Below, piece by piece: positions 25,906 to 34,911 of a stretch of 37,715 bases of DNA. The DNA lies in assembly GCA_900317945.1 (NCBI GenBank), contig ONIT01000013.1, positions 1-37,715 on the forward strand. Reading direction: 5' to 3'. Origin of the DNA: an uncultured Pseudomonadota bacterium (lineage in GTDB: Bacteria > Pseudomonadota > Gammaproteobacteria > Enterobacterales > Succinivibrionaceae). The notes below the pieces were generated by a model, which was not told the DNA's origin, did no database searches, and saw only the letters and a program-made list of their open reading frames with translations. Made by a program: the position numbers and the translations under genes. Positions within the stretch are counted from its first letter, which is position 1. The number at the start of each line of letters is the position of its first letter.

Positions 25906-26736
25906 TCAGACATAGGCCTCAGCCCAGCTAAAGAGGCTCCTCCCGCGGTCAAGAGCCCTTATCCTCTCCTTTTCAGCACCGGTAAGTGCGAAATCCAGGA
26001 TCTCATGGTTTTCCCTTATTCTCCTGGGATCCGAAGTCCTTGGAATAACCGCGAACCCCTCCTCAATAAGGAAACGGAGCGCGGCCTGCGCCGCGCTCTT
26101 CCCATGCGCACGCCCTATATCAGAAAGCACCGGATTTGACGGAATCCCGGCCACGCCTCCTCCAAGCGGCGACCAGGCGGCAGGCGCAATGCCCATAGAG
26201 ATTAGCTCACTGGCAAACTTTTCACGCTGCAGGAGCACGTGGGCCTCGACCTGATCCGCCATCGGCACCACGCTGACGCGACCGCAGAACTCCCGAAGCG
26301 CAGGAAGGCTGAAGTTGGAGACGCCTATCGCGCGTGCCCTGCCGTCCCCAAGGGCCTGCTCCATGGCGCGGTAGATTTCGTACTTTCCGGCATACGGCTC
26401 ATGGAGAAGCAGCAGATCCACATAATCAGTGCCAAGCTTCCTGAGTGAGTCGTCAATGTCCCTGAGGCTGCCCCGGACGCTGCCGGAGTCCATCAGCTTC
26501 GTGGTGATGAAGAGTCTCTCCCTCGGGATGCCGCTTTTCCTGATGCCGAGGCCTACTGCCTCCTCGTTGCCGTACATTCTGGCCGTATCAATATGGCGCA
26601 CTCCTGCGAGGACTGCCAAGCAGACAAGATCGCTGCATGCCGGTCCCCTGAGCTCCCAGGTGCCGAATCCCGCGAGCGGCATTGCCGCCCCGTTCTGCAG
26701 GATGGCTGAATCCGCGGTATAGGCAAGCCGTCCCAT
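25906..26736 (-). CDS. aldo/keto reductase
   Basis: The 276-residue NADPH-dependent oxidoreductase has the catalytic tetrad Asp50 and Tyr55 (HIDTARMYGNE), Lys80 (TTKL) and His112 (LLHEP). IGVSNFS is near 160 and the coenzyme motif IPRTSDPRRIREN near the end. Length and sequence match the 2,5-diketo-gluconate reductase branch; the real substrate is unknown. I chose the ATG at 26736, with AAGGAGA directly upstream, over an in-frame ATG at 26847. It is a single-gene unit converging on ribA. Confidence 0.93.
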   Translation of the reverse strand: MGRLAYTADSAILQNGAAMPLAGFGTWELRGPACSDLVCLAVLAGVRHIDTARMYGNEEAVGLGIRKSGIPRERLFITTKLMDSGSVRGSLRDIDDSLRKLGTDYVDLLLLHEPYAGKYEIYRAMEQALGDGRARAIGVSNFSLPALREFCGRVSVVPMADQVEAHVLLQREKFASELISMGIAPAAWSPLGGGVAGIPSNPVLSDIGRAHGKSAAQAALRFLIEEGFAVIPRTSDPRRIRENHEILDFALTGAEKERIRALDRGRSLFSWAEAYV

Positions 26737-26868
26737 ATTCTCCTTCTCCGTCAGTCTCTGTTTCCCTGAATATACCATCTTAGGCCGCGCGCAGCCCTGG
26801 CGGCAGGCTTCTGTTTGAAGGAAGAGCGGATCTTTTGCCTGATCCAACGATGCTATTGGGAATGAACG

Positions 26869-26877
26869 TGATAATAT
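26869..26877 (+). promoter_or_regulatory. extended -10 promoter of the zinc-ribbon DUF805 gene
   Basis: TG-A-TAATAT, about 67 bases upstream of the start codon; no good -35. A GCCCTC/GAGGGGC hairpin lies in the leader. Confidence 0.45.
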
Positions 26878-26944
26878 TGAAGAGCCCTCTCAGGAGGGGC
26901 ATTCAAAGGTCAAAGGCCGGACACGAGCCGGAAAGGAGAGTCTG

Positions 26945-27610
26945 ATGTTCTGCGGAAAATGCGGTTCGCCCGTGCCGGATGGAGCTGATTTCTGCCCGAA
27001 CTGCGGAGCAAGGGTCAGAAATGCCGGGCCCCTGTCAAAAGAGGTGCAGACAGCAGGCAGCCAGAGCCAGACGCATAGCCAGCCGCCCGCACAGAATGCC
27101 CAGAACGGCAGCAGCACAGGAAGCACGGGAAGCACAGGCAGTACGCCGCATAATTTCAGCCTCACGAGCATTCCTGAGTGGTTCTCCGTCAGTGGCCGCA
27201 TGTCGAGGCAGGAGTACTGGCTCAGGATTGTAACGCTCCTCTGCTGCTCTTTTATTTCCGGGATCGTCCTGTCGCTGGGCATTGTCCTTGCGATGGGCTG
27301 CCTGGTCGGATCTGGCGGTGGTAATGTTCTCTTCATAATCATCGGTCTGGTGTGCGCTCTCGCGGCCCTCGCGGCAGGCGGATTCATGATCGCGCTCTGG
27401 GTCTGCTGGATTACCACCATCGTGAGGCGCCTCCACGATCTCAATCTCTCCGGCTGGTGGTACGTTCCCATAGCGATAGCGGGCGCAGTCCTCGACTCCG
27501 TGCTCTGGGGCGTCGCCAGCGTCGGCTCATGGATTGCGCTTGGCTGCATCGAAGGCAATAAAGGCCCCAACAGGTTCGGTGAGGATCCGAGAGGCGGCAG
27601 CTGCGTCTGA
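26945..27610 (+). CDS. zinc-ribbon DUF805 membrane protein
   Basis: The 221-residue product opens with a zinc ribbon (Cys3, Cys6, Cys17, Cys20). A Gln/Ser/Gly linker with the repeat GSTGSTGSTGST near residue 60 follows, then a DUF805 domain: FSVSGRMSRQEYW, three or four membrane segments between about 95 and 205, and RRLHDLNLSGWW in the middle. GNKGPNRFG near the end is also typical. The family's function is unknown. AAGGAGAG lies just before the ATG. A second, shorter DUF805-like gene is at 36539. Confidence 0.88.
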   Translation: MFCGKCGSPVPDGADFCPNCGARVRNAGPLSKEVQTAGSQSQTHSQPPAQNAQNGSSTGSTGSTGSTPHNFSLTSIPEWFSVSGRMSRQEYWLRIVTLLCCSFISGIVLSLGIVLAMGCLVGSGGGNVLFIIIGLVCALAALAAGGFMIALWVCWITTIVRRLHDLNLSGWWYVPIAIAGAVLDSVLWGVASVGSWIALGCIEGNKGPNRFGEDPRGGSCV

Positions 27611-27681
27611 GCTGCCGCTCTGGCATGGACTCTTTACAGAGGTGATTCCTGAAAAGAGCGCCGCGGCATCACAGCCTGCAA

Positions 27682-29313
27682 TTATGCCGTGCCTTCCTGC
27701 TTCTTTCTGGGAGGCCTGCCTCGTCTCTTAGGCTGAGGAACCTCAATTCCGCTCACGAGGCCGAGCCTAGCGAGCAGCTCCATGGAGCTTTTCAGCGGAA
27801 CAGACCACCTGCCGTCCAGGGCATCAGGCATTTTCCCTGAAAAGCTGCTGTCTGCCATTCTCCTCACGCTGCTGAGGCGCACCATCAGCTCGCCGAAAGT
27901 CATCCTGTCGAGCAGGTGCGCACTGCGCGCGGCAGTCATCATCCTAATGGTTATCAGGGCAGAGACAGAGCAAATCAGGCCTAGGCCGCTGAGACGGTGG
28001 TCAGACCAGGATGATGTATGGATCTTCGTAAAATCGCTCATGCACTGCCTTAAAAGGAGCTCAGGAAGCCATCTTGATTTAAATGACCGGTATACTGTCT
28101 CAGGCGGCAGCTCAAGATCAGACTCAAACAAGGAAGTGCCGAATCTCTTCTTTGCCTTCTCATACGCAGCCGCCCCCAAATGAAGGTTATGTTTCCTCCT
28201 CTGCTCTTCAAGCCAGAGACCCTCATCAGACAGGGATTTCGAGATGCCATTGAAGACATACATGAACCTTCCGTCTTCGGTATTAGCACTGCAGGCGACA
28301 AAAATATCCCCGCCATATTCGAAGTGATCAGTCCAGTCATCCGTGCCGTATTTCTCCATTATGCTGTCCGTCATTTCGACAGGCATAATGAAGTGAAGTG
28401 CAGAAGACCCGTTTTCAGTGCCTGCGATCTGCTCTGGCAAGAATCCGTCTTCTGCGATGAGAATTCCTGATCCGATGTTGTTTTGAAGGAGGAATGTGTC
28501 AAGATCACCGGCATTTGGAGCTGAGTCAGGCTGGATCTCCGTACAGAGAGGCTCCATGGTCTCCGAGTCGTATGCGTAAATCGCCCAGACATCTTCAGCA
28601 TCGCGGCTCCGGCTGATGCAGGAATACTCGGAAATGCCACTGACTGCTGAGCGGTCTGAGACCAGAATTCTGCCTGCTGCAATGCGGTGTCCTTCAGAGA
28701 CGCGAGAGAGCCTTTTCGATGCAAGCTTAAGTCTTGCACCGTAACTGGCGCCGAGCCAGCTCTCAAGGCTGCCGATCCGGCTCTCCGAGAGACGCGCGCC
28801 TGGGTAGAATACCCTGAGGAAGGTTGATCTGTAGTACTCTGCGTACTCCGCGCCGGAGATCCCGGGAACCATAATGCGGAGAATCGCCATAACCAGGATG
28901 GAGACGGCATCATTGATATCGTATACCGCAAGGAGGTCCTCCAGGATATCATCACTGACGCTCTTCGCGAAGGCTGGGATCCCGTACATCAGGAAACTGT
29001 CAGATACAGGAGCCTCTTCTTCAGGAACGGGACCGGCCTGACGGCCTTTCGCCGGACTCTCCTCCGGCGTTTCAGGCTTCTCCCTGCTCCCTGAAGCATT
29101 ACCAGTCTCTGCCGCATCAAGAGGAACGTACTTGAAACCGATGATATGCCCTATTACCCTGCCGTTTTTCGGTTTGGGATTCTTTCCCGGGACATACTTT
29201 CCGGAAGATGCCCTCTCCCTCACGCTGTAGCGGAGAGGCGTGTTCCTGCCGTTATCGGTCACCACGGTGTTGACCGGCCTCGGAACTTCCCTTATCTCCT
29301 TCGGAACTCCCAC
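27682..29313 (-). CDS. transposase-like protein (IS1634/IS4-related) with C-terminal AT-hook
   Basis: The 543-residue product has an N-terminus with PRPVNTVV, RYSVRERAS and NGRVIGHIIG. These resemble, from memory, the start of IS1634-type transposases of related bacteria. A helical DNA-binding-like region (about 120-200) and a central domain of DDE type follow; I could not assign the catalytic acids with certainty. Near the end YRSFKSRWLPELLLRQC and LICSVSALITIRMM resemble the C-terminal part of that family, and KRRGRPPRKK is an AT-hook. The start is a GTG at 29313 with GGAGG four bases upstream. The frame is intact. No terminal inverted repeats were found within about 100 bases of either end, so it may be a remnant or a domesticated copy. 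Codon use is more mixed than in kdsB and lpxK. Confidence 0.6.
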   Translation of the reverse strand: MGVPKEIREVPRPVNTVVTDNGRNTPLRYSVRERASSGKYVPGKNPKPKNGRVIGHIIGFKYVPLDAAETGNASGSREKPETPEESPAKGRQAGPVPEEEAPVSDSFLMYGIPAFAKSVSDDILEDLLAVYDINDAVSILVMAILRIMVPGISGAEYAEYYRSTFLRVFYPGARLSESRIGSLESWLGASYGARLKLASKRLSRVSEGHRIAAGRILVSDRSAVSGISEYSCISRSRDAEDVWAIYAYDSETMEPLCTEIQPDSAPNAGDLDTFLLQNNIGSGILIAEDGFLPEQIAGTENGSSALHFIMPVEMTDSIMEKYGTDDWTDHFEYGGDIFVACSANTEDGRFMYVFNGISKSLSDEGLWLEEQRRKHNLHLGAAAYEKAKKRFGTSLFESDLELPPETVYRSFKSRWLPELLLRQCMSDFTKIHTSSWSDHRLSGLGLICSVSALITIRMMTAARSAHLLDRMTFGELMVRLSSVRRMADSSFSGKMPDALDGRWSVPLKSSMELLARLGLVSGIEVPQPKRRGRPPRKKQEGTA

Positions 29314-29379
29314 ACAACCTCCAGAGCAGGCGGCGCCTAAAGAAAGTGCCTGCCTGCCGCACGCAGAAAATTTGGCAGA

Positions 29380-29401
29380 AGCCAGGGCCTGAGCCCTGAC
29401 T
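29380..29401 (-). terminator. hairpin after kdsB (no T-run)
   Basis: A 9-bp stem AGTCAGGGC/GCCCTGGCT with a TCAG loop, 8 bases after the kdsB stop. It lacks a T-run, so termination may be partial. Confidence 0.4.
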
Positions 29402-29408
29402 TCATGCC

Positions 29409-30194
29409 TCAGACAGCTACCGGGAACTCTATTCCGTTCTCGCGGATGAAGCTCACAATCCTGTCAAGATCCTCTTTGGTGTCGACTCCTGCGGGGGGAG
29501 TTTTGTCCAGGAGCGCGACCTTGATCCTGAAGCCGTACTCAAGGGCACGGAGCTGCTCAAGCTTCTCGAGGTGCTCGAGCCGCCCTTCAGGGAGCCTTAC
29601 GTAATCGCGGACGAAGCCAGCGCGGTAGGCGTAGATGCCGAGGTGGCGCACATGAAGCCCCGCGCTGATGACATTCTTCCCTGCCCGGAAATTGTCCCGG
29701 TCATAGGGGATCGGAGCACGGCTGAAATAAAGCGCGAAGCCATTGGGGGCAAGCGCGATCTTTACGGCATCCGGACTCAGGAGCTCCCTTTCGTCAGTGA
29801 TGGGAACAGCTGCCGTCGCCATCGCGGCGGTGCGCTCTGAGTCCAGAAGATCCGCAACCTTCCTTATTACCTCAGGATCCATCAGCGGCTCGTCGCCCTG
29901 GACATTGACGATTATCCTCTCAGAGGGGATCTTCTCCTTCTCGATGACCTCGGCGATGCGCTCCGTGCCAGAGGAGTGCTTCTCGCTCGTGAGGACAGTT
30001 TTAACGCCGGGAAGGTTCACGGCTGAGGCGATCCGGTCTGAGTCTGTCGCGACAATAACCTCTGACGCGCCGGACTTCAGCGCCTCCGCGGCAACCCATT
30101 CGACCATCGAATGCCCGGCGATGTCCGAGAGAGGCTTCCCGGGAAGCCTGGTTGACTTGAGTCGAGCCGGGATGACGGCGGTAAATTCGGTCAT
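29409..30194 (-). CDS. kdsB: 3-deoxy-manno-octulosonate cytidylyltransferase
   Basis: The 261-residue enzyme activates KDO with CTP for LPS inner core synthesis. The nucleotide-binding start is IPARLKSTRLPGKPL. VNVQGDEPLMDPE, FSRAPIPYDRD and HLGIYAYR are family blocks. Its ATG overlaps the lpxK stop by 4 bases (ATGA), so the two are translated together. Confidence 0.97.
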   Translation of the reverse strand: MTEFTAVIPARLKSTRLPGKPLSDIAGHSMVEWVAAEALKSGASEVIVATDSDRIASAVNLPGVKTVLTSEKHSSGTERIAEVIEKEKIPSERIIVNVQGDEPLMDPEVIRKVADLLDSERTAAMATAAVPITDERELLSPDAVKIALAPNGFALYFSRAPIPYDRDNFRAGKNVISAGLHVRHLGIYAYRAGFVRDYVRLPEGRLEHLEKLEQLRALEYGFRIKVALLDKTPPAGVDTKEDLDRIVSFIRENGIEFPVAV

Positions 30195-31213
30195 TTCTTC
30201 TCCTCCGCTCCGCCCTGCGGAGCCTTTAAACCTGTTATTTTCATGATGAAACCGGCCAGATCGCCGTCCAGAACGGCGTCAATCTGCAGATAGTACCAGC
30301 TGTCCCCGGCAAATCCCCGGCATTTGACGGCATCCTTCTCCGTCATTACGAGAGGCAGGGACGGATCAGTCTCGAGTTCGCTGATGAGCTGTGCGGTGAG
30401 AGGCGTGTGGTCAGGCAGGGATATGGTCCTCGCGAGCTCAAAGCCCTTTTCGGACATAGTCCGGTAGAAGCGGCCGGGATTCCCGATGGCCGCGAGAGCA
30501 GTGACCCTGCCTGGCCTGAGATCAGCCTTTGCCCCGTCCTTTACCCGCCTGAAGCAAGACGGCTCGACGCGCATGTGGAAAACCGGAATGCCGTCGGGCA
30601 GGTCTCCGCTGAAGCCGTCCCCGTTTATGACAGCTGCTGAAACGCTCCTGAGCCTTGAGGCCGGCTCGCGGAGCGGCCCTGCGGGAAGGACAAAGCCATT
30701 GCCGAAGCTGCGGGACGCGTCTATTACCGCGATCTCCGCGGCGCGCCCCATCGAGTAATGCTGCATGCCGTCATCGCTCAGGATGACGTCCGCCTTTCCG
30801 ATAAGGGCATCAACAGCCCTGGGCCGGTCCGGGAAGACCGAGACGGGGGCATGCAGCCGGTGGTAGATAAGGTAGGGCTCATCGCCGCATTTTGAGGGAG
30901 GCGTGCTGTCATCTACCATAAGGGGCGCCGGACCGGGATCCGCCCGGTAGCCGCGGCTTACCACCCCGGCCCTGATGCCCCTCTCCCTGAGCCTCTCGGC
31001 AAGATAGACGACGAGCGGCGTCTTGCCGCTGCCGCCTACCGAGATGTTGCCGATCACGACAACTGGGACTTCTGACTTGCGGACCCTGATGATGCCCAGG
31101 CGGTAGAGAAGGCGCCTGAGTGATGCTGCCGCGAGGAAGATGAGGGAGAACGGCAGAAGGAAGTATTTGAGGGGACTCCTGCCGTACCACACCGAATCAA
31201 CTGCATTCGACAT
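30191..31213 (-). CDS. lpxK: tetraacyldisaccharide 4'-kinase
   Basis: The 340-residue inner membrane enzyme phosphorylates the lipid A precursor at the 4' position. An N-terminal hydrophobic anchor is at about 16-30. The P-loop GNISVGGSGKT is at 55-65. GVVSRGY, LSDDGMQHY and MTEKDAVKC are conserved. AGGAGG precedes the ATG. It forms an operon with kdsB; msbA, which precedes lpxK in E. coli, is not here. Confidence 0.97.
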   Translation of the reverse strand: MSNAVDSVWYGRSPLKYFLLPFSLIFLAAASLRRLLYRLGIIRVRKSEVPVVVIGNISVGGSGKTPLVVYLAERLRERGIRAGVVSRGYRADPGPAPLMVDDSTPPSKCGDEPYLIYHRLHAPVSVFPDRPRAVDALIGKADVILSDDGMQHYSMGRAAEIAVIDASRSFGNGFVLPAGPLREPASRLRSVSAAVINGDGFSGDLPDGIPVFHMRVEPSCFRRVKDGAKADLRPGRVTALAAIGNPGRFYRTMSEKGFELARTISLPDHTPLTAQLISELETDPSLPLVMTEKDAVKCRGFAGDSWYYLQIDAVLDGDLAGFIMKITGLKAPQGGAEEKK

Positions 31214-31394
31214 CTTTCCTCCTGTCAGGCTGACATGCCCTTAAATGAATTGCCGTGAGAATAGCACATATCACATGGGCGTTGCCCTTACGGCAGGATC
31301 TATGGGCAAACCATCGCTGCAGCATGGCCGCGGAATCTGAGGCAAAGTCCCGGTGCACTGATAAAAAAAATACAGAATTGGCGGTTTTGTTTTC

Positions 31395-31403
31395 TGCTAA
31401 GAT
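31395..31403 (+). promoter_or_regulatory. extended -10 promoter of the MBOAT gene
   Basis: TG-C-TAAGAT, 27 bases before the start codon; no good -35 hexamer 17 bases upstream. Confidence 0.45.
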
Positions 31404-31429
31404 CCCGGTGTTCTTTTCCGGACAGCAAA

Positions 31430-32851
31430 ATGCTTTTCTCATCGCTTACCTTCATACTGCTCTTCCTGCCCTTTACCGCAGTCTTCTACTTCGTGATCCC
31501 AAAATCATGGAGAAACGCATTCCTCCTCGTCATGAGCATGATTTTCTATGCCTGGGGAGAGCCGAGCTTCCTCGCGGTGATGCTCCTCGAGATAATCACG
31601 GTCTGGGCCGGGGCCATCGGGATCGGAATGGCCGCGGAAAGAGGCTCAGAGAGGCTTGCGAATATACTCACTGCCCTCACAGTCTCAGCGCTCGTCATAA
31701 TCCTTGCGATCTTCAAGTACCTGGACTTCATTATTGAGAACGCAATCCGGCTTACCGGAGCTGAGCTCAGCCTGCCTGGGATCGTCCTGCCGCTCGGCAT
31801 TTCCTTCTATACCTTCCAGGCCCTGTCCTACGCGATTGACGTCCGCAGGGGAAACGTGAAGGCCGAGAGGAATATCTACACCGTCGCGCTCTACATCGCC
31901 CTCTTCCCGCAGCTGGTTGCGGGGCCGATCATCAAGTACCACGAAATCGCCGCTGAGCTCAGGGAGAGGGAGTCATCTGTCAGCGATATCGCGGACGGAG
32001 TGAGGCGCTTCATCATCGGGCTCGGGAAGAAGACCCTTATCGCAAACCCCTTGGGCGAGATCGCGGATCTGGGCTTTGGCGAGGACCCTGCCGCACTCGG
32101 CGCGCTTCCTGCCTGGATCTGCGCCTTCGCCTTCACTCTGCAGCTGTTCTTTGACTTCTCCGGCTACTCTGACATGGCAATCGGCCTCGGGCGGGTATTC
32201 GGCTTCCACTTCCCGGAAAACTTCAGGTACCCCTTCATCTCAAAGACCATTTCGGAGTTCTGGCGCCGCTGGCACATCTCACTTTCGACCTGGTTCAGGG
32301 ACTATCTCTACATACCTCTGGGCGGCAGCCGGCGCGGGCTCAGAAGGACCATTCTGAACCTCGGCTTCGTGTTCATCGTAACCGGGATCTGGCACGGGCC
32401 TGCATGGACCTTCGCCGCCTGGGGAGCGCTCAACGGGCTCCTTGTCATAACTGAGAGAATTCTCGGGCTCAACAGGGAGAAAAAGCGCCCGGCACTCCTT
32501 AACGCAGTTCTCCATGTCTACTGCATCCTGGCCTTCACACTCTGCTTCGTGGTGTTCAACTCCAGCTCGCTTGAGCACGCCGGAGCGTATTTCCTCGCGA
32601 TGGCCGGCCTCGCCCCGGAGCCTCCCCTGCACAGCCTTCTCTACTTCACCGACATAGTGCCCTCTGCGGTGATGTGCCTTGCCGCCCTGCTCTCGACGCC
32701 GCTCTTCTCAGGGCTCATCAGGCCGCAGTCAGACGGGATCTCAAGGGCGCGCACCGCGCTGCAGGACATCTTCCTGCTTGCGGTGCTGATCCTGTCCATA
32801 TCCTCCATAATGTCGGCCGACTACAACCCCTTCATCTATTTCAGGTTCTGA
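31430..32851 (+). CDS. MBOAT-family O-acyltransferase (AlgI-like)
   Basis: The 473-residue polytopic protein matches the AlgI/DltB group. It starts MLFSSLTFILLFLP, contains PLGISFYTFQALSYAID and FDFSGYSDMAIGLG, and has the two catalytic-type histidines His282 (FWRRWHISLSTWFRDYLYIPLGG region) and His322 (TGIWHGPAWTF). Such proteins move acyl groups, usually acetyl, across the inner membrane onto extracytoplasmic polysaccharide or cell-wall sugar. The ribosome binding site is weak. The next gene follows after 7 bases and encodes a probable SGNH partner. Confidence 0.93.
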   Translation: MLFSSLTFILLFLPFTAVFYFVIPKSWRNAFLLVMSMIFYAWGEPSFLAVMLLEIITVWAGAIGIGMAAERGSERLANILTALTVSALVIILAIFKYLDFIIENAIRLTGAELSLPGIVLPLGISFYTFQALSYAIDVRRGNVKAERNIYTVALYIALFPQLVAGPIIKYHEIAAELRERESSVSDIADGVRRFIIGLGKKTLIANPLGEIADLGFGEDPAALGALPAWICAFAFTLQLFFDFSGYSDMAIGLGRVFGFHFPENFRYPFISKTISEFWRRWHISLSTWFRDYLYIPLGGSRRGLRRTILNLGFVFIVTGIWHGPAWTFAAWGALNGLLVITERILGLNREKKRPALLNAVLHVYCILAFTLCFVVFNSSSLEHAGAYFLAMAGLAPEPPLHSLLYFTDIVPSAVMCLAALLSTPLFSGLIRPQSDGISRARTALQDIFLLAVLILSISSIMSADYNPFIYFRF

Positions 32852-32858
32852 GGAGACG

Positions 32859-34856
32859 ATGAACATGCCTGCAGAGCAGATATCCGGAAAGGATGCCACC
32901 ACCTTGAGGAATGCCGGCCTGCCGTACCTGACATTCGTAATCTCCCTCGCCGCAGCGTCCGCCATCACTGCGCTGCTCTTTTTCCTCTCTCCTGAATACG
33001 TAAGCTGCGAGGCGGAGCTTGTGTCTCACGCAGACGGCGGCGGCATTGTTGCGGTTAAGCTGAGCGGCGCGGACGGGAGCACATCCTCCGGGAAGGCGCT
33101 TATAGACTCAGAGTCGGACAGAGTGCAGAGAATATCAATGCGTTTGAGGAAGCCCCGGGGAAATGACGCCACAGCAGAAATCAGGCTCGGCGCCAGCACG
33201 GGAAGCCTCACAGTTCGGAAGCTCACCATCGGCGGGAGGGAGGCGTGCCTCAGGGAAGCCGCCGGATCCAGGGGATCGGCAGGCAGCGGGAATTGCCCGC
33301 CTGCAGAGCTCGCTGTCAGCGGTGAGCAGGCGCGCGGCACCTTCAGCATGCCGCCCGACGCGGAATCAGGAAGGGAGCTCTACCCCGGCATCGCCTTCTC
33401 CCTCATCGTCATCCTGACATCTGTACTCATGTCCATACTGCCGGCAGCGGCAGCGTATTTAAGGCGCACTGCGGCAAAGGATCTGGCGAGGTGCGCTTTT
33501 CCCGCGGCAGTAGTTTTGGCAGTCGGCGCGGAGATCCTGGTCTACATCGACTGCACGGCATCATTCAGCTTCCCCGTCATATCGCTTATAACGGCAGGAG
33601 GAGCCTTTTTCCTAGTCATCAGGAACGGAAAGCACGCAGCTGCAGTCACCCGTAACCTGCTCTTCATCACTGCCGCAGCATCCATTTGCGTCATTGCGGC
33701 CATGATGACCAACTCAGCGCTCAGAAGCGATGACAACATCCGAAAGATGCTCGCGGAAATGCCTGAGCCGGTCCTGCAGGACGGCCGGATAAACCCGGAC
33801 TTCGACACTGAGTACGAGACCTGGCTTACCGAGCACTCAGAGCTCAGGGAGTCAGCGGCATCGCTCCTCTTCCTTCCGCAGCACGCGAACATTGCGGTGC
33901 ACGGCAGGAACCCGGACTCCTACATAGCCCATGGATACGCCTTCAGCGCCTGGGACGACACCTACAGCCCGGATGAGGAGAAGATCAGGACTATCTCCCG
34001 CAACATGGAGAAGGCGCAGAGGCACTGGGGCCTTCCCATGCTGGTCATCGTTTACCCCGCGAAGCCCGAGATCATGTGCGGTAAAACGCTTCTACTCCGG
34101 TGCGCGGAGAATTCCAAAATACAGACAGGGCTCCTCCAGAAGTACACAAATGGAAGCGGCATAAGGATCGTGAATGCCGCGCCGGAGATAGGGAGGCTCC
34201 GCGATACGCTCCCCGACTCCCCGGAGAACGAGCTCTTCTTCAATGACGAGCACCATATGACCCAGACCTCGCAGGACATGCTCGCGGACTGGCTCGTGAG
34301 GGAGAAGCTCATCCCGCCTTCGGTGAGCAGCATGGAGCGCTACCGCACGCTCGAAAAATGCTCCTCCGGTGAGCTTATCTTCAGAAAAGACGAAGGCTCC
34401 TGCCCGCTTTACGGCCAGTCCTACGGCGCCGTCGTCGGGTTTGACAGCAGGAATCAGGAGAGCGCGCTCCTTGAGCCCAGGCTGCACCCCTATCTCAGCC
34501 TCTCCCCGGAGTACAGCAGCGACATTTCGAGACAGGACTCCGCAGGCATCTTTACCGTGCTGACCAACAGCCGGAGCGATGCCTCACCCCACACGCTGAT
34601 GGTCATCGGAAACTCCTTTGCCGAGTCTCTCTCCATCGCGCTTGCCTCACGCTACAGCAGGGTTATCCGCTACAGGAGCACCACCAACCTGAGCCCCATC
34701 GGGCTCTATCACTTCGACAGGCAGATACAGAAGGAGAAGCCTGAGCTCATCATAGTCACCATGTTCCAGGACAGGCCCTTCCTCACCATGAGCGGAATGG
34801 ATCCGGATGAGAGGCTGCTGAAGGAAAAGAGAGAGCGGGAAAGCAGGGAAAAATGA
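32859..34856 (+). CDS. polytopic SGNH/AlgJ-like acetyltransferase partner
   Basis: The 665-residue product has one membrane span near 22-44 and a putative periplasmic beta-rich domain (about 45-172). Four more spans follow (about 175-200, 212-231, 236-255, 266-285), then a C-terminal domain (about 290-665). The latter has the AlgJ/AlgX-type motifs: FFNDEHHMT (Asp463, His465 or His466) and VIGNSF (Ser586) in place of GDSF. With five spans both soluble domains would face the periplasm. Location 7 bases behind the MBOAT gene supports a role in transferring acetyl to a surface glycan. The ATG has AGGAG directly upstream. No close named homologue is recognised. Confidence 0.75.
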   Translation: MNMPAEQISGKDATTLRNAGLPYLTFVISLAAASAITALLFFLSPEYVSCEAELVSHADGGGIVAVKLSGADGSTSSGKALIDSESDRVQRISMRLRKPRGNDATAEIRLGASTGSLTVRKLTIGGREACLREAAGSRGSAGSGNCPPAELAVSGEQARGTFSMPPDAESGRELYPGIAFSLIVILTSVLMSILPAAAAYLRRTAAKDLARCAFPAAVVLAVGAEILVYIDCTASFSFPVISLITAGGAFFLVIRNGKHAAAVTRNLLFITAAASICVIAAMMTNSALRSDDNIRKMLAEMPEPVLQDGRINPDFDTEYETWLTEHSELRESAASLLFLPQHANIAVHGRNPDSYIAHGYAFSAWDDTYSPDEEKIRTISRNMEKAQRHWGLPMLVIVYPAKPEIMCGKTLLLRCAENSKIQTGLLQKYTNGSGIRIVNAAPEIGRLRDTLPDSPENELFFNDEHHMTQTSQDMLADWLVREKLIPPSVSSMERYRTLEKCSSGELIFRKDEGSCPLYGQSYGAVVGFDSRNQESALLEPRLHPYLSLSPEYSSDISRQDSAGIFTVLTNSRSDASPHTLMVIGNSFAESLSIALASRYSRVIRYRSTTNLSPIGLYHFDRQIQKEKPELIIVTMFQDRPFLTMSGMDPDERLLKEKRERESREK

Positions 34857-34874
34857 GACCTTCATCACAGCAGA

Positions 34875-34883
34875 TGATAAAAT
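34875..34883 (+). promoter_or_regulatory. extended -10 promoter of the nitroreductase gene
   Basis: TG-A-TAAAAT, just after the stop codon of the SGNH gene and 28 bases before the nitroreductase ATG. Confidence 0.45.
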
Positions 34884-34911
34884 CAGCAGGAAACGTACAG
34901 GAGAACAGAAG

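Noticed and set aside
27611..29408. Insertion sequence with terminal inverted repeats around the transposase-like gene
   Set aside because: No matching repeats found by eye in the flanks; only the gene is reported.
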